In this document: piece after piece, positions 1 through 13,343 of the stretch
Numbering within the stretch: the first letter of the stretch is position 1
Layout: every line of letters starts with the position of its first letter
Assembly (NCBI GenBank): GCA_037976565.1
Contig: CP137675.1
Location: 18,559,946 to 18,623,945, forward strand
Direction of reading: 5' to 3'
DNA length: 64,000 nt
DNA from: Mesocentrotus franciscanus
Lineage: Eukaryota > Echinodermata > Echinoidea > Camarodonta > Strongylocentrotidae
Translations under genes and position numbers: made by a program
Notes under the pieces: model-generated
The model's database searches: none
Told to the model about the DNA's origin: nothing
The model's input: only the letters and a program-made list of their open reading frames with translations

Positions 1-199
1 AACATGAATTTCTGCTCTGTTCGAAATCTGGCAGATAGATTAATGATGTAGCAAGATCAAGGTCTGAAGTCTCTACAAGATGGATGGTTGAGAGTGTGAA
101 GGGGGAAATGAGAGAGTGAAAGAGAAAGAGAGACAGGAACAAAGAGGATTATTTAGGAAATCCTTTATCATGAAAAGGAACCTACAAACAAATGGGAAA

Positions 200-255
200 A
201 AGAGAGAGAGAGAGAGAGGGGGGAACAGACGACAGAGAGAGAGAGAGAGAGAGAT
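200..255. repeat. (AG)n microsatellite
   Basis: Two AG runs (about 200-217 and 234-255) are separated by a short G-rich interruption. The open frame across them is a repeat artefact. Confidence 0.85.
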
Positions 256-2109
256 AGGATCTGAGAACGATAAGAAGAGAATGAGAATAGGGGGAGACAG
301 AGAGGATCAACAACAACAAGATTAATAGCAAGATAAAGTTAGAAAGGCAGAGGGGCATAGAATAAAAGAAATAAGAGAAAAGGAAAAAAAGAAAGAGAGA
401 GAAATAGAGAGAAATATAAGAGTTTGCACGTCATCATATCGGTGTTGGTTTGCCACCGGCAATGATGCACGGTCACGCATGAGGGTAAGTAGTGTCAAAC
501 TGTGCAGCCATTACTCCCGTTCACAAGAAACCATATGGAATCCTTTCCTTAAAGCATATTTCGAGCCACAGAATTCCTTGATCTAAAAGCAGACTCAATC
601 ATCAATATCTAGCAACGAACATATGATATTTTCCCGACAAAAGTGCAAGGAGATAACGAGTGGGGAGCTCATATTTCTGCTCTCAACATCAAATTGGAGG
701 CATTTTGCTGGCAAAATGGGCCTGAGATGAGGCTGTTAATTTTTGATTACTTACGGAGTGTGAGTCATGATGAGAGAGATGCCTGAATGATCACCTGACG
801 TCCCTGAGGGAGGAGAATGCAAAGGAGAGAGAAAGAGAGAATGAGATAGATTGACAGTGTACAGCATGGCATTTCAGATTCATACAGATTCAATGCATAA
901 ATGATGATCAACAAATCACTGTTTTTACAAAACACAATATGGCCAATTCTGAAGGATTCAGTACTATCTCCCACAATTACAGTGTAGAAAGAAAATGTGT
1001 AATGTTGAACTAGTCATATATTTTTATAAACTTAACATAGCAATTTTGTTATACACAATATATTTAAAGGAATTAGGTAGCATTGTTCAGATGAGAGAAA
1101 ATGGTGCTAAGGTAGTGACTTCAATGCTAGATGTACAATTTAAGATAATCTGAAAGTTTGAGTGAAAACAGACCATTATTAATGATAAAAATTGGGAAAA
1201 ATTGATCTGATGATTCCTTAATTCTCCCAACTATATTATAACAATTTAATTACATTTTAGGTGAATGTAAATCGTCACAAAGCAATGAATTGGCTCTACA
1301 TACCATTCCAGACATTTAAGTGTTGAAAGATTTTTTTAAAGCCTGTCTTACATGTATGTCTTATTTAAATGGAAAATTGGTTGGGAAAATTCAAAAATGG
1401 TTGGGAGACTTTACTGTTTAATAGAGGGTGTTTCACAGTGACGCCTTCAAAGAAAACTATAAATATCTTTGTGGTTTGAGAATTTTTTCAGGATTTTTTT
1501 GCATGTTAAAGGGTTAGTACAGTAGAAGGAATATGATAAGTAACATTTCATACAAAAATTACAGTTTTTTCATCAACCTTCAACAATGTTACCGAGTCAC
1601 TTTAATACAAAGAGGTAGGAAATACTTTTTAAAGATGGTACAATAATTGTAACATATTAAAATGCACAAATGTATTCAACATTATTTGTAAAATGTCAAT
1701 AAATTTCTAAAATGCCTTCGATCTGCTTCAAAGAAACATGTAGATTATGCTGCGTAGAACAGAAAATTTATGTTCTACTTATCCTACATGTCTGATAAAA
1801 GATTGACTTTTATCATGAAACTACAGGTGTTGACCAAGAAATACATCATGTATTTATTATAATAAACAAAATATTATCTACTGTAGGGGAATGTGAGGAA
1901 GGAACGAGAGAGGAGAAATAAGGGATAGGAACAGAGAGGGGAGATGAGAATCAAGTTATAAGAAATCCTGATAATTCACGACACACTTCTGTAGAGATAT
2001 AATATCATAATTGAACAATTCTTATCTTTTATTCCTTACATTTTGTGTAATTTTGTCTAAATGTTGATGACCTTGCTCTTTAAAAATATATTGATAGTAT
2101 TAAAGGGCT

Positions 2110-2325
2110 ATTAAAGGGGAAGTCAATCCTGATATTAAGTTGCTTTAAAAAGTTTTAACAGAAACAGAAAGATTAAAAAATGAATGAGTGAAAGTTTGAG
2201 CAATACCTGATTAAATAGAAGAAATTCTGATTTTTTTTTTAAATGTCCAATCAATCAAACACAAATTGGCAACTGTTATGAATATTGCCAGATCCTCTAT
2301 CATTTGCTCTGTACTAAACACTTTA
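2110..2325 (+). mobile_element. Half copy of TTAAAGGG foldback MITE
   Basis: The sequence starts TTAAAGGGGAAGTCAATCCT and continues like the left arm of the full foldback at 34476-35008 (shared pieces: 'cctgatattaagttg', 'gtgaaagtttgagcaa', 'caatcaaacacaaatt'). The right arm is missing, so the copy is truncated. Confidence 0.65.
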
Positions 2326-3112
2326 AAGCCCCACTGCACTACTTATAGCCACTTGCGCCCTCTATATAGCAAACAATGCCTAATCGGTGACCACTGGTCC
2401 CCCATTGTCCCCTTTTTCTTATGTTAATTGAGAGGTGATTTGATTGAGATAACCACCGGTCCGTGACCATGCAGGGATGTCTAATCCCTCTTGGCTAAAC
2501 TAGTGCAGATAGGCTTTAATAACTAAAAACTAAACTTTAAAATGTTTGTAATCACATTTCTCTCAAACCTTAACTAGCCTGTCTCTCTCAAATTTTATTT
2601 ATTTATTCAACATAAGTTTATGTCCAAATGTGCTACCCTTTAACATGATATTATGATAATAAGAATGCAGAGTTGCAGACATTTACAATACCCAAAATAT
2701 CCACCAGATTGTGCTCAAAGCGCTTACAGGCGATATCCACAAATTACTGAGCAAGAAATTTATTTGCATTCATGGCTGAATTCATCAAGAAAGTTTATGT
2801 TGGAGTACCAGCTATAGATAGTACCAGATATAAATGTATGTAAATCAACATAATCTACAATCATAGAGCGAGAATAGAATCCAAGATATTCATGGTGAAT
2901 TTAATCATTGATGCGCTCCAATTGTTTGTGATGGGTACTGAAAATAAAATATGACGGATGAGAAAAGTTCAGTGAACGAAATCCCTTGGGGGAAGAAAAT
3001 GGTTCAATTTTTTTTCACTCCAAATGGCAATTATCAGTCATGGATTTTAATTGGAGATGTGAAAATGATCTGCTTGAATGTATTGCATACTGGTAAGTGG
3101 AAATAATGAAGA

Positions 3113-3514
3113 AGAACAAGAAGAACAAGAACAATAAGAACAAGAACAAGAACAACAAGAACAAGAACAACAAGAACAACATGAAAAAGAAGAATTAGAA
3201 GGAGAAGAAGAAGAAGAAGAAGAAGAAGAAGAAGAAGGAAAAGAAGAAGAACAACAACAACAAGTAGAAGAAGAAGTAAGGAGAAGAGGAAGAAGAAGAA
3301 GAAGAAGAAGAAGAAGAAGAAGAAGAAGAAGAATAAGAAAAAGAAGAAGAAGAAGAAGAAGAAGAAGAAGAAGAAGAAGAATTAGAAGGAAAAGAAGAAC
3401 AACAACAAGTAGAAGAAGAAGTAAGGAGAAGAAGTAAGGAGAAGGAGAAGAGGAAGAAGACGAGGAAGAAGAAGAAGAAGAAGAAGAAGAAGAAGAAGAA
3501 GAAGAAGAAGAAGA

Positions 3515-3598
<84 letters not shown>

Positions 3599-4091
3599 GT
3601 AATAAGAAGGAGAAGAAGAAGAAGAAGAAGAAGAAGAAGAAGAAGAAGAAGAAGAAGAAGAAGAACAATAAGAACAAGAACAAGAAGAACAAGAACAACA
3701 ACAAGAACAACATGAAGAAGAAGAATTAGAAGAAGAAGAAGAAGAAGAAGAAGAAGAAGAAGAAGAGGAAGAGGAAGAGGAAGAAGAAGAAGAAGAGAAG
3801 AAGAAGAAGAGGAAGAGAAGAAGAAGAGAAGAAGAAGAAGAAGAAGAAGAAGAAGAAGAAGAAGAAGAAGAAGAAGAAGAAGAAGAAGAAGAAGAAGAAG
3901 AAGAAGAAGAAGAAGAAGAAGAAGAAGAAGAAGAAGAAGAAGAAGAAGAAGAAGAAGAAGAAGAAGAAGAAGAAGAAGAAGAAGAAGAAGAAGAAGAAGA
4001 AGAAGAAGAAGAAGAAGAAGAAGAAGAAGAAGAAGAAGAAGAAGAAGAAGAAGAAGAAGAAGAAGAAGAAGAAGAAGAAGAAGAAGAAGAA
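3113..4091. repeat. Long (GAA)n array with AAT patches
   Basis: Almost 1 kb of purine-only triplet repeat: AAGAAC-type units at the left, GAA blocks, an (AAT)n patch near 3514-3605, then a pure GAA tract from about 3828 to 4091 (roughly 88 units). Open frames on both strands (poly-Asn/Lys and poly-Phe/Leu/Ser) come from the repeat and are not genes. Ends abruptly in a short CTA/ACT repeat. Confidence 0.95.
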
Positions 4092-4261
4092 AACTACTAG
4101 TAGTACTACTACTAACTAACTACATGTACAATTATAATGATACACCTGTAAATAACAGAATAATAACATTACCGTACTATTTTGATATATTTTGTGACAG
4201 ATGAGAAAAGTTGAGTATCGAGATCCCTATGTAGGGAAGGGCCAGAAGTTCATATTTTAAC

Positions 4262-4432
4262 ATGTAAACGAATAGTAAATGCACGCAACGAAGGTCGATC
4301 CTTCACGTATTCACTGAGCTCTGTGTTATAGGATACAGAAATGGGAAGCGTATTACACTTTACATGTAGGTCATTATTTTAAAAATGCAGAGGTTTTGCG
4401 CCACCATATCAGGACGAAGGCTGAATTGGATA
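4262..4432 (+). mobile_element. Short MITE, family of 39044-39240
   Basis: Shares the block 'cgcaacgaagg...ttcacgtattcactgagctctgtgttata...gtattacact...gcgccaccatatc' with the MITE at 39044-39240, and an inverted relative lies at 52745-52872. Its outer ends are less well kept than those of the 39-kb copy. Confidence 0.6.
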
Positions 4433-5215
4433 TGTGAAAGAGGTTGACACTATGGAGTTACGGTAAATGGTGATATGGATTCATATAGATCTACATGTAT
4501 ATAGTGCCCAATACCAGTGCCTCCAAATTTCTTATCCTCCTCAACATATCATACATTCAAACACTACATGTATGTGCATCATCTCCTTTCTCTTGAAAGT
4601 ATTTTAACATTTACACAGGAAGCTGGATACTTTTTGTAATTTTGAAGACTTTTAGTAGAGTTAAATATAAATATTTACAATTATTTAGTAAAAATTGCTA
4701 ATTCTGAAACTGGTTCACTTCCAGGCATGTCAGACTTGTCAGCAAGTTTCTTTCACATTTTTTCTACGAGTGGTATACATACACTATACTAATTCTGGGC
4801 CATGCCTTATAGTTATAAAGAGCTGATATTAATTGCAACATATTTGCGACTTACATGTATATCAATCGCAACTACAGTATGTACATAAGAGATAGAAGAC
4901 TGCAAACTTGCGATTGATTAGAGGCAACTAATTATAAGACAATTCTCTGATGTTTGGTATTTCTTGAAATGAATTCACATTGCATGAAAGCATGTTATGC
5001 TTGAGTTATACTTTCTTTACAGACTTCATGAGCCTATGGGAAAATATCACCCACAAATTTGTCCTTCCTGTTCCTTTAACAAAACATCAAACCGGTATAC
5101 TCAGAGTAACAAGGCAGACATGACGTGCCAAGATCAAATTCATACAATGAGAGTTACTTGAATAGGAAGTTCTGCTCGACATATTTGTATATTCTTTTAT
5201 TCAAATTGGCATGAC

Positions 5216-5384
5216 ATTAGGGACTTTTAGATTTGCACGTCGACATAGTGGACTGCAACGTGTGACGTCCTTATAAGGCACTGTGATGTCCTTTTAAGGC
5301 ACTGCCGGGCACGGCCCAGTACCTTAACACAATGTCACACGCGGCAGTCCATGCTCTCGTCGTCTAAACCTAAAAGTCCCTAAT
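5216..5384. mobile_element. 169-bp MITE with long terminal inverted repeats
   Basis: The left end 'attagggacttttag...' and the right end '...ctaaaagtccctaat' are reverse complements, and pairing continues inward through 'tggactgc' and 'cgtgtgac'. No coding capacity. The family is not recognised. Confidence 0.75.
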
Positions 5385-8194
5385 GCTTAGGCCAACACGA
5401 CAGTCAGTAAGCTTGAAGTTTGGGTCATGGTTAAAATGTTTAAATTATAAGTACCGGTAATGTCCCGTGCAGACGCATTTTACTTTAAGGTTGCGCCGGC
5501 TTGTACATGTAGTTAACTGACTGTTTTCCTGGTTTGTAGTTGAAAAAATTTGACCGCTTGTTTTGTTTTGGTCCTGTGTGAACCCTCATCAATAGTGGAT
5601 CGTTGTTTAAATCTTAGAGGTCTCGCAAACTAAAAGTTTAAATTAGGTTGGTCCCGTGTGAACATTGCTATAATTGTAGACTGTGTTTGACATGAACAGG
5701 ATATCAGGGTGAATTTCTGTAAATATGTACCTGTTCACTATCCACAGTGTGTATTTGCAAGGGCAGATACTGAATGGATCACAGTGTGTATTTGTATGGC
5801 TTGCATTCAATATTGAGGCCGGTTGGTGCTAACCCCCTCTGATGATAGAATGTACATACTGTACATGTAGACCCATAGTTTAAAAATCACATTCACATAC
5901 ATTTGCGAACATTAATCTTTCCTGCACATGTACAGTACACATGTACAAGTTTATACTGAAGTAGTAGCAAAAGCCTATTTTGGGGTCATTGCATATGAAG
6001 GATGATATTTTTGGGCATTGTGTATAAAGGATGATATTTTTGGCATTGTGCATGAAGTTAAATTCCTGGAGACAAATTTCCTGTACATACATCCATGTAG
6101 CCTGCATATAAAGCTGTCATTATTAAAGTAGGGCCTACCAATAGCATAGTGGGCAAACATACAGTGTATACATGTATGTATAAATTATGTAGATTCATCG
6201 CCAAGTTGTACTTTGCGGCAGAAGTTTTATCAGATTAACTCATAAAGCACCATATAATTAACAAATACATGTATAACAACTAGTATTTTGTAATACACTG
6301 TTTTAATATAGTGTTTATTCTCATTGTTTACTATTATTCCTTTTTAATACCAAATTTTACAATTTGTGAACCAATGTTGATTTTCAAGAAAAATGACAAA
6401 CTTTTTTTCCTTCAATTCTGTATTTATAAATACTAAATACACCACATCAAACTTTGGGCAGTAAGCATCTGTGGCAGCCTGGCAGGGCAAAAAAGGAAAA
6501 ATGAATTAAGTGTTCATTTACACTTAATCAGTTTGGTATTTAAGATTCCACAAATTATGACATAATCAGTCTAATGCCATATCATAGTGATGGCTGAATT
6601 CCAAGACATACATGTAACTATAAACTAACGACGGGAAACTGGTTGCTAGAAAACAAGCCATTATCGAACCCTAACATCTCACACAGGGAGCAAGGTAAAC
6701 TGATTTCTAATTCAAGAAACTGCTGGAAATAGATTGCAATTGGAGGCTTCTAGACTGTGGTAAGGTCTGATGTTACGAGAGTGAAATGGAGAACAAATGA
6801 TTCCTGCATAAGTCATTTGAGCCACTTGTGCATTAACCCAGCTACCCTACTGTCAAATATCCAGGAAATTCGCAAACATGTTCATGTGAAAAATATCTAC
6901 AATACTTGTACAGGTATGGATTACAAAAAATAGTTGATGAGAGATTTTTATGTTTTCTTGGTCTAAAGGATTAATATAATTATGTGAACATGATTTTTTT
7001 TCCTTCTCCAATCATTACATTAAAATGTGAGATACTAAATTGCTGCAAACCTGAAGAAAAAAAAAGATAATTGCAAAAAATGGCAATTATATTTTGATAA
7101 TATATGTAATATGTAATGTAATGTTACATGATGATATCAAAAATATATTCTTGCTTGGTTCAAACACACATAACAAATGCAAAACTTTCCTATTTTACAA
7201 CTGCAAAAATATTATAGGTGAGGTCTGTGATGGTTTAAATAGCTAAAATACATGAACATGAAGATGTACATGTATACTTCAGGCTCTGACGATCTCCTTT
7301 ATTCCAAAAGTTTCAAACACACATAACAGCTGCAGACCTATCAATTTTCTGTGGGATTAGTGGTTAAAAGGTTAATACTAACCACTGGCTAAAAGTTACT
7401 CTTCCAGCTGCATAATGTGCTATGAATCTGATGCATGTTCTATGTTCTAAGAGATCATTGGAATTGCCATGAGAACATTTTCATTTATATCAAGGGTTTT
7501 CATGTGCATCTTCTTTGATCTCTTTTAACTATTAGATATCTAACTGCTGCATGTACAGTTTAAATACATGATGCATAATGACTTCAGTCTGCGTTTCATT
7601 CAAAAGTGATGTCAATCTGCATTTTTAACTCTAACAGAATACAAGGGAAATTTTGAGCATGATGTGCTCCTCTTTTCCACTCATCTACTCTATGATAATT
7701 GATATTGTACAATGATCTACATGTATGTACATGTTCAATGAACACAACAGGAAATTGTAATGTTATAACCCCACCCCACCCCTATCCCTCAAAATAATTA
7801 GGCCCATTTACACCATGGTCCAGACATCAGGATTTTACTTACAGTCAAACACAGTTAGTTTTATGAAACACCTTGCATGAGTCAATAACTGGAAATAAAA
7901 ATAGATATATTTGTTATTTGAATACCAGACACCTAACCAACGCAAATACAGCCTTGACCGTATATTTTGGAAGGTGAGGATATCTGTTTGTCATTATATT
8001 ATTGTTGCGAGACAAAGCAGAGTTTTGAGGGGGCGTATCCAGGGGCTACCTACATGTATTCTATGGAGATGAACATTTCAAGAATGTATAATTATAAAGA
8101 ATATGTCTTGCTTTGATCTACATTCAAGAGTTTAAAATGAAAACAGCCTCCATATCAATCAATCTCCTGCAAAAGGCAAAAAGAAGGAAATGAT
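5385..8194. other. Non-coding stretch
   Basis: AT-rich sequence with several TACATGTA-type palindromes. No exon with splice signals and coding character was found. Short open frames near 5880-6160 look random. Confidence 0.5.
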
Positions 8195-8455
8195 AATATC
8201 CTTTGGCAAGATATTAACCTGCACTTGCTACTCTCCACCCAGGTGTTAAATGGGTACCCGGTAGGATGCGACCGTCATTGTTGGTCAAACAGTTTTAGAG
8301 GGTCAAGTAGCGCCTGGCTGGAATGCTCCCCAGGGAGTGGAGATTGTGCACACTGAATCCAATGACCGGGGTAATAGTATATCTGTAAAGCGCTTAGAGA
8401 TATTTGTATTAAGCGCTATATAAAAGCTGAATATTATTATTATATTATATTTGCT
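8195..8455 (+). mobile_element. SINE-like element, sense copy
   Basis: Body contains 'ccacccaggtgttaaatgggtacccggtaggatg', then 'gcgcctggctggaatgctcc', a segment with 'ccaatgaccggggta', and 'gtaaagcgctta...agcgctatataaaag', ending in an ATT-rich tail. The same order is found in reverse at 47325-47635 and partly at 46430-46625, showing a dispersed family. The 3' tail motif is typical of echinoderm SINEs as I remember them. Confidence 0.75.
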
Positions 8456-8623
8456 TTGCATGATCAAATCAATCTCTGCTACATCTGGTATGTGAAAATT
8501 TGAGCACATTTAGTTATTCAAAACGGGTTTTGGGCATTAATATGCACACAATCAATCTTAAACAATGATCGTATCATTTTGCCAGTGTTTTGGTCCATAC
8601 CCATTTCGGATTAGAAAAATGCC

Positions 8624-9223
8624 ATTAAAGGGAAATCCAACCATAACAGCAAACTTGTCTGGAATAAAGCAGAAAAAATCAAAGAAGCATACTGATGAAA
8701 GTTTGAATGAAATCGGAATAATTCTAAAGATGAAGTTACAAATTTTTAAAATTTACAATCACTATAGGTATGGGCCCTTCAAATTGGCTGACTTGATAAT
8801 GTTTATGTGATGTAGTGGCGGACAACTTTCCCATTTGCTCTAATACACAAAAGGACTAACATTTCAACTTTTCATAAATGTATGACTCGGGATGGTCTTT
8901 TCTTTTTAGAGGACCTGTAATAATGTACTCTTCGTGATATATTTGGAGTAGTGCACCGAGGGTGAAGGCACGCACTTGGGAGAAAAACAGAAATAAGTGA
9001 TATTTTTCTACATGACAAACGGGAGAGTAATCCATCACTACGTCACAATCCACTGACAAAATTGCAGATTTGAGATTCGCATGGCTATAGTGATCTCAAA
9101 TTTTAAACACTCATAACTATCTTAATAGTGTTCCGATTCATTTCAAACTTTCGCCATTCTGTTTCTCTGATTTTTCTGCTTTCATTCAAATGAACTTATT
9201 AGAAGGGTTGGATTGCCCTTTAA
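8624..9223. mobile_element. 600-bp foldback MITE (TTAAAGGG family)
   Basis: Begins 'attaaagggaaatccaacc' and ends 'ggttggattgccctttaag', which are inverted copies. Inner segments also mirror each other ('gaaagtttgaatgaaatcgg' against 'ccgattcatttcaaacttt'). No transposase frame. Other copies lie at 2110, 12770 and 34476. Confidence 0.8.
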
Positions 9224-9725
9224 GTATTTGGGAATCAATTTGAGGGGAAAAGAAATACATGTAGTCTGCAAAAACAGACTCTAATTTCACACTTGAACAC
9301 ACATCAACAAAGCCTTGAGCAGAGCCCAACTGTGCCAGTCCCTGGTTGTGTCAAATAAGAAAGCAGCTACAATTAATTAAGGGCCTATGGACTGTATTGT
9401 CTCTACAGTCTCCTTGTTCAGACCCTCTGTCACATGCATTATGACTGACAAGGGTTTGTGGCTGCAAACTATTAAATGTAGAACAAACACAAGCCGCTGC
9501 TCTGAGCTCTGATCAATAACAATTAAACTGTTATTATATACAATTATTGACTTGAAAACTCACAGAAATCAATGTCCTTGGTGTGATAATCACATGTGAC
9601 ATATATATAGATTAACACTCTGATGCAACCATACAAATGAAGCAAAAGATGAATCAGCAAGAGTGTTTTTATCATAGATGTTTTTATCATAGGATAGGTA
9701 TAGGACACATATTGCTGGGGAGGGG

Positions 9726-9887
9726 GTTAACATGCTCAGGCACACCTTGGAAGGGAAGATGGATGCTAAATGGGGGAGAGGAAGACCAGGCATTGAGATG
9801 GTGTCACACTTGGTAGGTGACAGATCATATGACACAATGAAGGAGAAGGATGAATATACATGTAGAGAGGGATGGAGAAAGAACTGA
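9726..9887 (+). pseudogene. Non-LTR retrotransposon RT, C-terminal relic
   Basis: The plus-strand frame reads ...HTLEGKMDAKWGRGRPGIE, then SHLVGDRSYDTM, then REGWRK before a stop. A GRGRP block followed about 20 residues later by a SY motif and a final GWR/RWR block is the usual C-terminal signature of endonuclease/reverse-transcriptase ORFs of RTE-like non-LTR elements. The catalytic RT domain is absent and the sequence is a short, 5'-truncated remnant. The longer minus-strand frame over the same bases is its shadow. The clade assignment is uncertain. Confidence 0.55.
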
Positions 9888-10513
9888 AGAAGGCTCTGGT
9901 GTGTGGACATGCCTTTGGCAGAACACATGAGAGGCACAGTGTATAACCATTACTGGTATTACATTAAAAATCAAAGGTATAATTAAAATCACCAATTGAA
10001 ATTGAAATTTCTGGGGTAGGGTGAAATACTAGATAACGTACGACTATGACCTTAATTTTTGCAAGTCACATTATTAAGTTTCTTTCATAAGTATTCAAAT
10101 GAATAATTTGTAAAACAAAACCAAAAGTGGGGACAGGAAGCTTTTGTAATTTGTAAATGAGAACTATTTTCACAGCAAGAAACTTAAGTGAATTTCAAAA
10201 ATTCTCAATGTATAATCACTCACAAAATCAGTTACAGACTGAAATTCTTTACCAACATCCAGTTAAAATTCAAAATCCTGACATATTCAAGGCTCATGTG
10301 CAACAGCATTTTGAAAAGTATTATTATAATATTTTATGTGGACCCAGTCCGACTCGTTATTTTCAGATTCAGATCCACTGGTACAATTTGATTTGAGTAC
10401 ATGGATGATGGAACGCACATTCACATCCCTTTCCCGACTCCAATCCCAACCATATATTCAAATTGTTTATCCACTGAGTAGAATTTGACTATTATTGGTT
10501 TAACACACATACA

Positions 10514-11016
10514 GCGTGTCCACACACAAAACAATTTATCCCGAAACTCTATATCGATACGTCGTATAAAGAATCATCGTATAAATTCCAGGGTGTCCAC
10601 ACACAAGAAACGTCGTATAAAGAATCATCGTATAAATTCCTGGGTGTCCACACACACAAGAAAGTAATCCCAAAACTCTACAGCGAAATGTCGTATAGGT
10701 GCGCAGTTTGCTACTGCGGTCATGAAATGGAAATGAGAGGTCAGGTCTCCTTTCGCGCGCGATCCGACGTTAAGCCCCGCCCAGTTAGACTAGTTCCGTC
10801 CACACACAAAATTTCCGTGATTAAGCGTGATTAGGCATGATTAGTTATTGAGTTCTAGTTCGAAATGATGCCCAAACCTGCGTTTCATTATACAAAGTTT
10901 CGTTATACGACGTATCGTTAGTATAAAGCGTCCACACACACAATTTCATCATATAACTATCGCAAAACGGTATAACTAATCACGCCTAATCACAGAAAAT
11001 GTTGTGTGTGGACAGG
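10514..11016. mobile_element. 503-bp TIR element with repeated ends
   Basis: The ends are inverted: 'cgtgtccacacacaaaac' at the left and 'gttgtgtgtggacag' at the right. The same GTCCACACAC motif recurs inside the element at about 10593, 10645, 10798 and 10930. Two near-identical internal units of about 50 bp contain 'gtcgtataaagaatcatcg'. No coding frame; non-autonomous DNA transposon. Confidence 0.7.
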
Positions 11017-11446
11017 GGGATATTCCAATGACTCCAACCTAAATTATCTCAAGGTCAGTATCCAATGGGTTGAAATACATATTTGGGAATAGTCATATTA
11101 AACTGTAATCATGCAACTGTATGATTGATTGCTATGAAAATAAGAGCAACACCTGTTGAGTACTGTGATTTTATAGCCAACTGCACCTGACAGTTTGCTT
11201 TGTGACACCTGCAAAGTAAAAGGGCTTATACACACTCAGAGAGAATGAAGGACAAACAAAAGAGTTGATTTGTGAGGGAAGGCTACATGTAGTATGTATA
11301 TACATGTATGTGTGACTGAAGTATGTGACAAATAAAAATTGTTTATATTGCACTAAGCAGGGGGTGGTGGTAATCATAATGATAAGTATAATACATGTAA
11401 TTATAATAATGATATTAATATTACTACCTCTACTAAGTACATGTAG

Positions 11447-11905
11447 TTATTACTACTACTACTACTACTACTACTACTTTTTACTAATACTAATACTAAA
11501 TAACAATAACAAAAATAAATATTAATAATGATAAATAATAATAATGATAAACAATAATAATAATATGAAGAAGAATAAGAAGAAGAACAAGAAGAACAAG
11601 AAGAACAAGAAGAACAAGAAGAACAAGAACAATAAGAACAAGAACAAGAACAACATGAAGAAGAAGAATTAGAAGGAGAAGAAGAAGAAGAAGAAGAAGA
11701 AGAAGAAGAAGAAGAAGAAGAAGAAGAAGAAGAAGAAGAAGAAGAAGAAGAAGAAAAGAAGAAGAAGAAGAAGAAGAAGAAGAAGAAGAAGAAGAAGATG
11801 AAAGAGAAGGAGAAGGAGAAGGAGAATAATAATAATAATGCGCCATGAGCATTTAATTAGAATGGATAATGGCGCTATACAAATCTCATGTATTATTATT
11901 ATTAT
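11447..11905. repeat. Compound ACT / AAT / GAA repeat array
   Basis: ACT repeats (about 11450-11480), AAT-type repeats, AAGAAC units, a (GAA)n run at about 11660-11800, then 'gcgctatacaaatc' with an ATT tail at about 11846-11905 that looks like a SINE 3' end. All open frames here are low-complexity artefacts. Confidence 0.9.
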
Positions 11906-12544
11906 TAATAATAATAATAATAAATATCAATAATAACAATAAATAAATAAATTCAACAACAGTAACAATATCAAAACAAAAGAATAAAGAAAGTATTGCA
12001 CATTGAGATTCTGAAGAAAAAAATTAATGAAAGGAAAATGTGCAGAAGATTAACAAAAGAAGTATAATAAATCCATGTATTATCTTGAATGTTACTCTAT
12101 CTATCATGGTGAACAGTTTTTGAATGCAGTGTTCATTTATGACATTATTTAACAGCGCTTCTTGATTTCACATTTATAATGCAGTTGCAATGCTTTTGTA
12201 CATGAGTTTGCTCCCACACATGAATTGTACACTTTTCACCATTTACGTTTAAAATTACTCTTTGAATTATGCTTCATTAATATCAAATGATTGGAAGTTG
12301 CCTTGAAAATATCAAAATAGAAGAAAGAAAGAAAAAAAATGTATGTGTACATCAGATATCCGATATTCACTGATGTGTAGCCAAATGAACCATGATATTC
12401 AAGAAATCTATTTCAAGCAAATCCTCCCCCACTACAACATTCTACCGGTATTCAATATTCAGCAAGGAAAGAACAATGGAAAATGTATAATAAATTTATA
12501 ACAAAGTGCTCTAAACCGAACTGCTTCCTGACTGAACAAATCAT

Positions 12545-12620
12545 GCAAGGTTCTCCCTCCCTCCCTTCCCCCTCTCCTCCCCCCCCCCCCTCCCCTGGCC
12601 CCTCTCCCTCTCTTCTGGGA
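12545..12620. repeat. Pyrimidine-rich tract
   Basis: C/T-only run with a 12-base C stretch. No further structure seen. Confidence 0.8.
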
Positions 12621-12769
12621 CAAAAAGCCCTGTGGCATATTTATGGTACATAATTACTTCCCTGGTCTAAATCAAATTGGGTGAGTGTATGTAGGGGAAG
12701 AGTTATATATTTTATATTTTTGAAGGGAATGGCGCTTGACATGTCTGGCATTTAAGCATGAAATGCATA

Positions 12770-13343
12770 TTAAAGGGCAATCCAACCCTTGTAAAAGTTG
12801 ATTTGTATGGAAGCAGAAAAATAACAGAAACAGAATGGCAAAAGTTTGAAATGAATCGGACCAATAGTAAGGAAGTTAAGAATGTTTGAAATATGAAATC
12901 ACTAAGTCTATGCGAATCTCAAGTTGGCAGTTTGGTCAGTGGATTGTGACGTAGGACGTGGATAACTCTCCCATTCGCTGTGTACAAAAATATCATTAAT
13001 TTCTTGTAAATTCCTTCTCCCTTGGGGCACTACTCAAAATATATTATAGATAGCATATTATTATGGGTCCTCTTAAATAAATGGACCCTCCTGAGCCATG
13101 AATTTGTGGAAAATTGAAATTTTTGTCATTTTGTATGTTGGAACAGATGGGAAAGTAGTCCGGCAGTACATCACATTGACATCATCGCTTCAGCCAATTT
13201 CGAAGTGCCCATACGTATAGTGATTACAACTTTCAAAAATTCATAACTTTCTTGTATTTAGTCAGATTTAATTAAAACTTTCATCAGTTTGCTTCTCTGA
13301 TTTTTCTGCTTTCTTTTAGAATAGTTGTCTATTTTCCCTTTAA
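12770..13343. mobile_element. Foldback MITE (TTAAAGGG family)
   Basis: Left end 'attaaagggcaatccaaccc', right end 'ctattttccctttaag'. The inner arms share the 'aaagtttgaaatgaatcgg' and 'tctgatttttctgctttc' blocks with the copy at 8624-9223. Non-coding. Confidence 0.8.

Larger units (their letters stand above)
1..3112. other. Non-coding stretch, probably PHM intron or flank
   Basis: No exon could be supported here on either strand. The stretch holds purine-rich sequence with AG runs at 200-255, and half of a foldback element at 2110-2325. It lies downstream of the last PHM exon found, in the direction of that gene's transcription, so it may be intron. The missing second-copper exons were looked for by eye and not found. 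Confidence 0.5.

Noticed and set aside
430..520. Candidate next PHM exon (minus strand after GCTGCACAG)
   Set aside because: The open frame is not similar to any PHM segment and lacks the expected HSG or HxH motifs.
3195..3729. Open frames of poly-Phe/Leu/Ser and poly-Asn/Lys
   Set aside because: Produced entirely by the GAA/AAT triplet array.
9590..9937. 115-codon minus-strand frame
   Set aside because: Shadow of the plus-strand LINE RT C-terminus (GRGRP motif).
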